DNA from: Acanthamoeba castellanii str. Neff
Lineage: Eukaryota > Discosea > Longamoebia > Acanthamoebidae
DNA length: 64,000 bases
Assembly: GCF_000313135.1 (NCBI RefSeq)
Contig: NW_004457380.1
Coordinates: 900,843-964,842, forward strand
Direction: 5' to 3'
Under the pieces are notes generated by a model. It worked only from the letters and a program-made list of their open reading frames with translations. It did no database searches and was not told the origin of the DNA. Made by a program: the position numbers and the translations under genes. Positions 1 through 9,287 of the stretch are shown here, one piece after another; position 1 is the first letter of the stretch; every line of letters begins with the position of its first letter.

Positions 1-1100
1 AGCATCTCTCGACGCGCTGTCTCCGCGGGCCGCTGCGTCTGGTGGCGCTGTTGCGCCTCAACAGGCGCCCGCGCGTGGCCGTAGCCTTCCTGCTGCTGTG
101 CCTCATCTACCACCACCATCAGTGCGGGCCAGCGGAAGCGGTAATAGATACTCTCTTCGCCCAACGACGATGACGGTGAGGCGATCAACAGGGAGCCGCC
201 TCGCAGGCCATCTCTCCAGGTCGTGAACAATGCCGTGACTGGCCACTCCTCGGCCTCGCCTGAACCGTCGTGATGCCCTTGTTGGTGAGTCTTCAAGACC
301 AGCTTGTCGAGGGCTCAAGCGGAGGTGAGGAGTCTGTGGAGACGACGTACGTGCGGGCCGCGGGAGGGGACACTGCTTTCTGAACATGAAGGTGAGCTTG
401 GGCGCCGTCTCTACTTGCTGGTCGCTAGGCGCATCGCCAGCCTGCTCGCGAGGCTGAACCACAACCAACCGCTTCACCGGATCTTCTTCGTTGCACTCGT
501 AGTCCATCTCGAGGTGGTACACGTACAACCCACCCTCATCCTTCTCCTTCATGGCCTCGCTGTTGATACCACTAGAGCTCTTGAGCGTAGCTCTCACCTT
601 CAACGAAGGATCTACCTCCATAGAACGACATCATCACCATCAATGAAGAAGGGCCACTGGAAAAACGGATGGGCGAGGAATTTCGAAAAAAGGCGTCCAG
701 CCAAAGCTTCTCGCTCCGGTTTGTCCCTGCAGGCCCAGGCGGGTCGAGGCGGTGCGACGAGGCCAAGGCGAGCAAGCTCCTGGAGAGGGAGCCGACAGTA
801 AAAATCGAGACGTTGGAAGTGGAGCAGGACGGCGAGAGTGTGCATGAGGATAAGTTGAGAGAAACTCGTTGTTTTTGTTTGTGAAAGGTACAGCGCGAGT
901 TGGTGGGTGTTGAGAGGGGAGGGGGATGATGGATGTGGAGTTGTTGGGCCAAGGGCGGGTGGAAGATAGGCTGACCGCAAAACGGCAGAGGCACGTCAGT
1001 GCACGGCACGCTGGAGAGCACGGGTGGCCCGCATAGAACCTTACTGCAAAGCCAAATAAATTAGAGATGTCGCACTGTGAGGCACTGTGGGTGGTACCAG
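1..1100. other. unresolved stretch, possible gene remnants
   Basis: No gene model could be built here. On the reverse strand an open frame at about 390-621 reads like protein (a segment with GLYVYHLEMDYECNEEDPVK). On the forward strand an overlapping open frame at 624-884 (GEEFRKKASSQSFSLRF, then a Lys/Glu-rich tail) also looks protein-like. Neither has a convincing start, splice partner or recognisable domain. The stretch adjoins the decayed reverse-strand gene that follows and may belong to it or to another dead element running off the window edge. Confidence 0.25.
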
Positions 1101-1551
1101 TTATTCGTGGTAGCCAATGAAGATTGGCGTTGTGCTGACGGTCCACCGGGGCTTGTCCTCTATGATGAGGAACAGGCACGGGTGCCTGCTATCGGGCTCC
1201 CCGTTCTCGTCCTCCGCTTCGCTCCACGCGCCCGAGGTGGCTCCGAGCTGTTCCATTGCCGCGTCCATGAGGCCCGACTGCTTGTAGAACGGATCGCGAA
1301 TGCTCATCGCAAACATCCTCAGATCTCCCGTTCCCACAAGCTCCGTCTCCAGGAGGTTGGCCGTGATATCCTCACGAACCAAGCTAACCTCCCATTCGGA
1401 ATTCTCTGTGATCAATGGGTTAGAAGAAGAACGAAAAAGAATGAAGAAAGAAGGGTACCTGTGGGCGGTTCAATTGCCTTGGGCACGTTTGCCGTCCTCC
1501 TATTAGGCTTGGGTGCAGCTGCCCTCGCTGTCGCCTTAGTGGAGGTCCCTG

Positions 1552-1715
1552 TCGTCTTCGTCGAGCCTGCTGCCGCCTTCGTCGAGCCCGCTGCCGCCTT
1601 CGTCGAGCCCGCCGCCGCCTTCGTCGAAGCCCGCCGCCGCCTTCGTCGAGCCCGCCGCCGCCTTCGTCGAGCCCGCCGCCGCCTTCGTCGAGCCCGCTGC
1701 CGCCTTCTCAGCGAT
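1552..1715. repeat. 21-bp minisatellite (AAAGSTK-coding)
   Basis: About seven imperfect tandem copies of a 21-bp unit built on cgtcgagcccgctgccgcctt. On the reverse strand the first copies encode AAAGSTK heptapeptides; after an indel the same DNA is read as GLDEGGS. The frame change inside the array indicates length mutation. Confidence 0.8.
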
Positions 1716-2174
1716 CTCCTCAGCCTTTCGCTTCTGCTGCCGGGTGACCACGGAGGTCGGGGGAAGCTCCTTCTTCTGTCATTTCAGGGCGGCGGCAGCA
1801 GGACTTGTGTCACCCTCAGCACTCTCTGCTTGCTTCCTCTTCTTCACCAACAGTCATCCTTCTCGGCCTCTTCCTTTTTTCTCACTCTCTCAGCAGCCGC
1901 CACCTCCTTTTTCTTCGTCTCCTCCTCTTCCTTTTGCTGTTTTTCTACCGCCGCTTGTTGTCATCGCTGTTGTAGCTCCTGCTTCTTGACGACTTCTGGC
2001 CTCTCCACAACCACTAGTTTCAAACCGGAAGAGTCCACGATGTTAAATGTGGATGTGCTGCGTATGAGCTGCTGAATGTCCTGCCAACGAAACAATCGAA
2101 TGACAATTAGAATGACGAAACAGCGAGAAAGAACAAAAACGCGCACCTTCTGCGTCATAACGCCTCCGCTGTTG

Positions 2175-2455
2175 CCCTCTTCGCTATTGCAGCTGTCGTC
2201 GTCACCGCTGTCGTCGTCACCGCTGTCGCCGTTGTCGCTGTCTCCGTTGTCGCCACCGCCGTCACTGCCGTCGCCTTCACCGCCGTCGCCGTTGTCGCCT
2301 TCACCGCTGTCGCCGTTGTCGCCGTCTCCGTCGCCTTCACCGCTGTCGTCGCCACCGTCGCCACCGTTGCCACCGTCGCCACCGTCGCCACCATCGCCAC
2401 CGTCGTCGTCACTGCCACCGCCGTCGTCGCTGCCATCGTCGTCGTCGCCGTGGTT
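2175..2455. repeat. trinucleotide-rich tract coding Asp/Gly/Ser
   Basis: About 280 bp of near-continuous (gtc/gcc)-(acc/tcg) triplets. On the reverse strand it reads as runs such as GGDGGDGGDGGNGGDGGDD and DSGEGDGDGDNGDSGEGD. The forward strand and other frames are also open (Ser/Pro- and Thr/Ala-rich), which only reflects the triplet structure. Confidence 0.8.
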
Positions 2456-3068
2456 GCCTTCATTGTGCTTTCTATTTTCTTCTTCTTCTATGACTTCCTC
2501 TTCGAGTTCGTACTCTTTGTGTATCGATTCAGCGTTGGTGTCAGGCTGAGCGTTAGCTTCACCTGCATCATCGTCACTCTTGTCCGAGCCGCCATTGCCC
2601 TCCTCCACATTCACGAGATCTGCGCTCCCATCCCCTGTTGTGGCTAGCCACTGCACCATGGTCAACAAAGATGCACTTGTGTATGAGGAAAGAGCTTGAG
2701 GGTACCTGAAGGACCGATTTGAACATCCAAGCCACTTTTGGCTTCGCCAAAGGATGGCATCCACTCTTGATCTGGTCTGCCCACCACGCCAAAGAGTCGG
2801 GCTTGTGAAAGAGCACTCCCCTCGGCAAGTTGGTGTCGTCATGCATGCGCTCATTGATAGTGCTGATTGCTTGACGGACCAGCAACTCACGCTCATCCAA
2901 ATCTGCACCTCAATAGTGTGAGAATAGCCATGACTAACTAAAGGACGGAAAGTGACGTACCAGAGAGTAGCTTGGCCTTGTACTTGGCCAATGTGAGGCA
3001 AGGGTTTTGGGCTTGAAAGTCGTCGACCATTGTCTCGCCAAGTGCACGTCATAGTTCGCCCCTACGCG

Positions 3069-3741
3069 TGGAGAGCTAGAGATCGTTGAGTAAGCAATGT
3101 CAAAACAAAAAGGGGGCAAGGAGTAGTACCATGGGGGTGAGGCTCACCCGTATCCACTGCTTGCCGCCGCTTGACAGCCTTGTCTTGTTGCAATTCATTT
3201 CTTCAGCTTTTAACTGAAGCAATTCCTCAACCCCGTCTACTTCGAGCTGCTGTCACTCTGTGCCACTGAAGCATGCGTGGTCGAAGTAGATCTCCTCAAC
3301 TTTGGTGAGGAAGAACAATGACACCTCCTTTCTGAGACCACCTGTTGGACAAGGTCACATGTAAGAATTGATCAAGAGCACAGTTTGTTTGGCACAGACA
3401 GCACCTTTGAGTTCGTTTGTCCAGACGGTTGACTATCATTGTGCAGAGCTCAATGAGCTGTGCAAGAGTTGCCTCAATCGTGCATAGGCGCTTCTGCATC
3501 TGTGCTCCATCTTCATCCCCTTCACGCGCTGGCACCTTTCCTGTGGGTTGTAGAAGAAAAACATTAAAAAAATGTAAAAACATCAAGAATCATGGGATTC
3601 CATACCTTGCACTCTTGCTTGGTTTGGCCTCACTTGCTTTGTTGCAGTAGTGGACCTTGAGGCATCCAATGCAACTGTACCTGCGCCCAGTTCACTAATT
3701 GATGAGATATTGTAGAAAAAAAAACATGCAATAAAATGAGC
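3069..3741. other. no clear gene; reverse-strand exon-like pieces
   Basis: A reverse-strand open segment at about 3540-3405 (GDEDGAQMQKRLCTIEATLA, then QLIELCTMIVNRLDKR) is followed by a plausible 60-bp GT..AG intron at 3404-3345. A further open piece then ends in VEEIYFDHACFSGTE and a stop near 3258. This may be the end of another reverse-strand gene belonging to the same island. No family is recognised and no start was found. Confidence 0.3.
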
Positions 3742-4109
3742 ACCTTGCGCACAAGCCATGCTCAGCATTCCCTGACCAACTCTAATCACATTCAATTGCT
3801 GCATATTCAGACACAATCCTGCGATTCATTGGAAAATGTTAAAGAATTAAGCAGAATACAGATCAATAAGAAGCAAATCAGTGAACCTTGTGCACACAAG
3901 CCACACTTGACTTGTCTTGGCCATTTCCAATCACATTCAATTGCTTTGTATTCAGACACAATCCTGCGATTCATTGGAAAATGTTAAAGAATTAAGTGGA
4001 ATACAGATTGATAAGAAGTGAATCAGTGAACCTTGTGCATGAGCCGCACTTGACTTGTCTTGGCCATTTCCAATCACGTTCAATTGCTTTGTATTCAGAC
4101 ACAATCCTG
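3742..4109. repeat. three tandem copies of a ~144-bp unit
   Basis: Copies start at about 3742, 3885 and 4030, each opening with accttg(t/c)gcac. They share a core with atcacattcaattgct, attcagacacaatcctg and gcgattcattggaaaatg. Copies 1 and 2 also share the 3' part (aaagaattaag...aagaag...aatcagtga); copy 3 is cut short after acacaatcctg. Copies differ by scattered substitutions, so the array is not recent. The unit lies inside what looks like a reverse-strand exon/intron series, so it may be exon amplification. Confidence 0.85.
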
Positions 4110-4218
4110 TACAATTGAACATGTGAAATTAAAAAATGTATCATTACACTACTTCAATTACAAGTAGCATGACGCACCTCCACTGCGCACATGCGTCATG
4201 TTGTCGTAGTGGTGGGAA

Positions 4219-4570
4219 GGCAAAAGCCTCTCCCCAGCACGCCTGCACGCTACCCCGACAGGGAGCGCAAAGACCTTTGCCTGCGTTTGCTGACCACTTG
4301 TTCCGTTCCGCTAATTCCGGGCTTCGTGCCAGGAAAAAACAGGGATGACAGGCTCTGCGGAACGCCTTCAGCCGTGTCGGAATCTGGAATATGCCACGCC
4401 AGATAATCACAGCATATTTGTGATTTTGGTGTATGTTCCGCAGAATCAAGTATCCCTGTTTTTTCCGGGCAGGAAAGGAATGTAAAAAGAAATGGTGTCG
4501 CAAAGCCTTTCTTTTCGTTGTGCTCCCTGTAGGGGCAGCACTCTCAGAGGTGTGGGGACCCCCTTTTGCC
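4219..4570. repeat. foldback (imperfect long inverted repeat)
   Basis: The left arm (about 4219-4364) and right arm (about 4434-4570) are imperfect inverted copies around a ~70-bp loop. The inner part of the left arm reads ccaggaaaaaacagggat followed by ctctgcggaac. The right arm carries the complement, gttccgcagaatcaag then atccctgttttttcc. The outer parts pair ggcaaaag, ctaccccgacagggagcgca and cctttgc with their complements in the right arm. The structure resembles a foldback or MITE-like non-autonomous element. I could not define target-site duplications. Confidence 0.65.
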
Positions 4571-4689
4571 CTTTGGTCCCTCGTTCATCTTGAGGTGAGC
4601 TCATCTTGCCTCCTTTCCGTGCAGGACACTTGCTGCGTTTGCGAGCGTCTGATTTCAGCACCTGCTAATGCAGTACACTGTCCATCTTC

Positions 4690-7600
4690 CTAATGGCTTG
4701 TCTGATTGCACTAATCCATTGTTTAATGTGCAGATTTGGCCCCAGTGAATTGTGTGTTTGCCCTCTTCATCAATTTCACCAATTCATGCTACATTTCACT
4801 AACTGTGATGTGCAGGTGCCTGAGGGCCACAACATACAACATGCATCAAGCAACACACCGCAGATCACGTGGCACCAAGAAGCGGAAGCATGAGAAGCCA
4901 ACAATGTACATTCCATTTGATATTTTTTCTACATCTTTCTAATGTTGTTTTGTGAAGGGTGGATGCAGCTCGCGCGCTTGCACATTACAAGCTAGGGCAC
5001 AGATGGAAGACAATCTTTCATAATGTGATCTTGATGCGCAAGATCAAGCTGGTGTGTTTCTCTCTTCTAAAAATTGCTTTCTTGTTGACTAACGTTGTGT
5101 GTGTACAGCTGTGCGAGTATGAGATTTGTGTCTCTTATGACAATCTTCAGAGGTGACTGAAGAACATGAGCTTGCCTGAAGAAGCTGCTGTGATCCAGTA
5201 CAACACGACCAGCATCTTCAGTGAAGTTGAGGAGGCGGCCTTCTACCTCCACCACTACCACCGTTGGGACCAGCACAGCAAGATTCACAACTTTGAGACA
5301 CATTACTACACCAATGATATCAGATCTGGTGTTGACATCCTCTACCGCCGCCTCTTCGCTGTGCTCATTGAGTACACAGGGAGCTCCATTGATGAAGACA
5401 GCCTCTTCATGATCTACACCACCTTCCACAATGCTTTGTACTTCCCCTTCATCTTGTAAATGGTTTTCCATTTAACTTATGCCCTTGCTCTCATGTGCTT
5501 GTGCAAGACAGGTGGGAAAAGCACATACACATGTGGAAGCCAAGGAAGACGCAGAAGATTGAAGACCTGCTGATGATTGAGACACCAATGATAGAAGAAC
5601 CTCTAGACCAGGTCCGTCTTTTCACTCTCTTAACGTTCTTTCTTCATTCTTTCTTCGTTCTTACCATTTGTTCATCAGCACCCAACTTCACCCTCGACCA
5701 CGAGCAACGTTTCTACACCAGGAATGGGTGACAATGGACCTGCAGACAACAGCGATCCCTGTGCAAATGTTCGCCCAGCACTGGTGCGTTCTCCTCTCAT
5801 TTGCATGTACTTTGATCATGTTGATAATGAGTGTTTGTCTCCAGAGTGATGAAGAACACCTGGCGGCCACCATCCACCCAATGCTGTCCAACTCAGATCG
5901 TCTGAAGCTCTGGGGCATCTCCACCAAGACAGTGGATGCCTACTCGCTTGATGGTTCTGAAAAGAAGCTGATTTGGTGGGTCATGGTCGATCAGCTGCAC
6001 ATGCACATGGCCCTCGACGAGAACAGGCCCAGTGGCGAGGGTGAGCATGAGGGTGAGCATGAGGGTGAGTACAAGGGCGCGGGTGAGTATGAGAGTGAGC
6101 ATGAGGGCCAGATTGTTCAAGGCACAGGCGAAGGGCACAAGGGAAGCTACTGGACCAATGCGCCATGGTTCTTCCAATGTTCTTCATCAATGCCCACAAG
6201 CAACAGCGCTCATGCCATGCATCAATCAAAAGAATCTACATGTCTTTTGCGAATGCACCAACAGCAGAGCACTGCACAGTGAAATTGTGTGTACTGCTCT
6301 GCCACGTGCCAACGGGGTGTGACATCTTCAAGGCAGTCCATATCATGATCATCCAGCAGATGTGATTGCTGGAGCAAGGAGTTGATGTCAAGTTCACTGG
6401 CAGCAGGACAACACAGTGCTACAGCTCTACATACGCAGTGCTTGGCGATCATCCATCACAGGCCAAGCTAGCTGGTACATGTTTCCTCCTTCCTTGTCAT
6501 CCCCTTCACCTTCGTTACTGACCTTAATACTTATTTACACCAGGACTGGCTGGGTGTGGATGGGCGGCATGCCAGTTCTGCCACAAGCCTGCGATGTTCT
6601 TTCGCTACACGAAATGGCCGTGCATGCGCAAGGACACCGGCGAGGAGATCAGGAAGCCAGGCAAGCGAAACCCCGACAGCTACCACAACCGCCACACCGA
6701 GGCGATCAGGAAGGCGACCTCAGGGCGACTGGGAACGGTGGGCGAGGGCAAGGACGATCTCAAGTACAACGGCTGGAGCACCAAGGCTCCAAGCCCGTTT
6801 TGGGATCTCCTGTGGATGCGCCAGTCATTCTTCCTCTGCTTCGGCATCTGCCTGCTCCACCTCGAGCTGTTGGGCAACGTTAAGGTACAGTCCTCCTTCA
6901 GTTAACTGTATTTGTATTAACATATTTATGTGCTCTTGTACACATACAGCGCCATCTACGGTACATGTGCGTCAAAAACGACATCTCCGCCGAGCTCAAC
7001 CAGCGGATCAAGAGATACAGCCTGTTTCCCAGCAAGAGCAGCTTCACGACGCGCTTTGATTTCACCAAGAAGAACAAGAAGGTGCAGCAACATGTTGTGG
7101 CGCTCATCTTTTGTGTTCACAAATCATGGGTGTTGGACAGGGCGTCGCCTCCCTCACCGGCGGCGAGATGGAGAGCCTGCTCCAGGTGCTGGAGGTGTGC
7201 CTCAAGGGCCTCATCCAGAAGGAGGAGTTCAAATGCTGGACCCTCCACATCAACATTGTGTACCTCCTCCATGACACCAAGGAGTGGAGCAATGAGCTCC
7301 TGCAGCAGCTGACCAACAACACGGTCCTGTGGAAGGAGCAAATGGTACAACTCTATGCCAACACCACAGAGAAGAGGAAGAACACAAAAAAGACTGGGAA
7401 GGAGAGGAATAAGAAGGGAAAGGCGAAGAAGCAGGCGCGAAGGGTGGTGATGGATGGCGAAGAGCGCAAGCTGCTCAGTTTCGAATTTCCCAACTTTGAG
7501 ACATGTGAGCATTGGGCAGACGTGATCAAGTTCCTTGGTCTGCCCATGTTCATGGACATGAAGCTCTGGGAGGAGTGGCATCTGGTGGCAAAGTGACTCA

Positions 7601-8464
7601 GCAGGTGGACAAACCAGTGGTACATCTGCAGGGATGTGCTCATATGAGTATGTGTCTTCTCTTTTCTCTTTTGCAAAAGGTCGTTTACTAACATAATCGT
7701 CAGACTCACGAGAAGGACGTCGTGCAGCGAAAGGCCCCACCGCGGCAAGCGAGGAGGAGAAGGGAGAAGGTTCCCTACAGCCTCACGCGCTCCCGTAAGG
7801 CCGCAGGCGCATTCATCGGCCAGCAGCACTCCCGACTCCGGCTTGGAGTGGTGCGCGAGCTTGCTGAGTCTGGGTGGGCGAGCACCAACGTCAGCTCAGT
7901 GCTCTCGCACGCAGGATGCCACTTCTACGGGCGCATCCTTCGATCGGAGCACGCCGTCGTCCTCCGTGTACCTCAAAGCCGCAGCGAGGTAAGTTTTGTT
8001 TCTCTCCTCTCCCTCATTTACTAATGCAGTCTTGTGTCGCTATCTCAGGACGAGTTCGTCTTCTCGACGACCAGTCCATCAGGCTTCTCCCACCTGGTGA
8101 TCCCCATGAGCGTGTCGTTGTGGCGAGGATAGCGCGCGTTCTCTCCATCGAGCACAAGGGAGAGCGGATGCCGTGGCTCGAGGTGTGCTTCGCACAGCGC
8201 GTGCTAGATCGGCACTGGCTCTTCCTCAGCTTCAAGATGAGAGAGGCCCGCTTCTACGTGCCGCTAGGTTGGGGCGGGTGGACCATCGCGCGATGGATCA
8301 GTCTTCGTGCTGACTACAGAAACGTGCAATACCACCTCTACAATCACCGGACACTTTGGCTCCTCGCGGATCGATGGCCCCCAGGTCATGAGTCAAGACT
8401 CAAGGACAACAGGGACAACAAGGGCGAGGTGGATGAGGAGGATGAGGAGGACGAGGGGGTTTAG
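4690..8464 (+). mobile_element. Tnp2-type (CACTA-like) DNA transposon remnant
   Basis: A forward series of exon-like open segments reads as a eukaryotic Tnp2-family transposase. Recognisable points: GDHPSQAKLAG at about 6447-6477, resembling the Tnp2 GD.p.qakl.G block; an intron; then GWAACQFCHKP, the usual Gly-Cys-x-x-Cys block (about 6553-6593). Next comes the Arg/His-rich YHNRHTEAIRKA, then a segment ending HLELLGNVK at about 6880, matching the family's (D)xxHxxxLGxxK motif. Later pieces (7111-7596 and 7720-8464) match the C-terminal half in style, ending in an acidic tail. The copy is dead: TGA at 5154-5156 and 6363-6365 interrupt reading frames that continue on both sides, and the frame shifts near 6160. 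Terminal inverted repeats were not found, so the limits are only those of the coding remnants. Confidence 0.6.
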
Positions 8465-8640
8465 GCCGACCGCAGGACGTCGAGGTGCAGTGGCGAAGAC
8501 AACTCGAGGGGCTTCGGTGTACAACATTTCAATTTTTTGCGACCAATACACCACTCACAACAACTCGACGTGGCCCGTTTCCGGATTCTGGGTTTCGCTG
8601 CGATGGGGGGGTGGTGGGCTTTTCTTGAGATCCTGGGCCT
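8465..8640. other. short gap between transposon remnant and secreted-protein stub
   Basis: Nothing recognisable. This stretch probably contains the 3' end of the transposon or the rest of the truncated gene on its right. Confidence 0.3.
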
Positions 8641-8853
8641 TCAGTTTTGCCAGTGCACAATCTCGCTGTTGTTGTTGTTCGTGTCGCGCAGGGCCTCGCT
8701 GATTGTGGTGTAGGGCGACTCAGCTGACCTGCATGAGGTGGTGCAGGTGCTGTTGGCGTCCATGTAGATTGTGGCGGCTGCTTGGGGCACGAGTGCGCAA
8801 GCCAGTGCGAAGAGGATGAGCAGGGTGATAGTGCTACTGAGGGAGTGGGTCAT
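8641..8853 (-). CDS. short secreted protein, probable truncated N-terminus
   Basis: A 70-residue reverse-strand frame starts MTHSLSSTITLLILFALACA, a good signal peptide with likely cleavage after the Ala-Ala-Ala near residue 27. The next residues, TIYMDANSTCTTSCRSAESP followed by YTTISEALRD, look like the first turn of a right-handed beta-helix (pectin-lyase-like) extracellular protein, where such proteins typically begin with a short Asp/Asn-Ser-Cys stretch. The frame stops after WQN, far too early for that fold. The transposon remnant ends only ~180 bp downstream of this stop, so the gene may have been cut by insertion. A missed intron is the alternative. Confidence 0.4.
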   Translation of the reverse strand: MTHSLSSTITLLILFALACALVPQAAATIYMDANSTCTTSCRSAESPYTTISEALRDTNNNNSEIVHWQN

Positions 8854-9287
8854 GATGATGGGCTGATGGGTGGTGTGATGATGAAGAAGGTAAACTACAA
8901 CAACTATGGGCTGTGGCAGTGCAGCTCTTGTGTGCCTACTGAAGCAACAGTGGGGAAGAGCTGATTGGGCAAGGGACTTTGTACCCGCCACAATGAATCC
9001 TCCCAATTGCATGCTGTGACCACACGCTGGAATGCCAGCAATGGCAGCTCCTCATGGCTGGACCTGCACGGCATTCTGGAGTCCTATGAAACTCCCCCAT
9101 GCCTTTCTTTGAAGCTCATACGACCAGGTCGGAGTCACAGGGTCATGGGGGCGTGGGAAGTTGTCGCTCTGTCGCCCCAAAAGTGTCGGCAAATGTGGAA
9201 TGTGAGAAATTTCGGCCTGGCGAAGAAAATGGGGAAAGAAGGAAGAAGGTGGGCAAGAAGGCGCAGAGTTCAACATCGGCGGTAGAG
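8854..9287. other. intergenic, divergent promoter region
   Basis: No gene is seen in this stretch between the reverse-strand secreted-protein stub and forward UTP15. Open frames here are short and unsupported. Confidence 0.4.

Larger units (their letters stand above)
1101..3068 (-). pseudogene. decayed Asp/Gly-rich protein gene, unknown family
   Basis: The reverse strand carries several protein-like exons: about 3030-2960 (MVDDFQAQNPCLTLAKYKAK), 2900-2707 (DERELLVRQAISTINERMHD, then WWADQIKSGCHPLAKPKVAW), and a long acidic Asp/Gly/Ser exon at about 2640-2155 ending in GGVMTQK. A further exon (DIQQLIRSTSTFNIVDSSGLKL) leads into a Gln/Lys/Glu-rich coiled region. That region is broken by an in-frame TGA at 1961-1963, and the same charged frame resumes after it. 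Another stop follows the ALK of a later segment before the frame enters a repeated AAAGSTK heptapeptide. The last piece at 1415-1101 (LVGTGDLRMFAMSIRDPFYK) ends in a stop. I do not recognise the family. The stops and drifting frame suggest a dead gene, though sequence error is possible. Confidence 0.4.

Noticed and set aside
1077..2075. 332-codon forward frame with hydrophobic Val/Ala/Leu repeats
   Set aside because: It is the complement of the AAAGSTK minisatellite and charged exons on the reverse strand; no start context or family.
3742..4109. CRISPR-like array
   Set aside because: The repeats are ~144 bp, contiguous and diverged, with no short repeats plus unique spacers; the host is eukaryotic.
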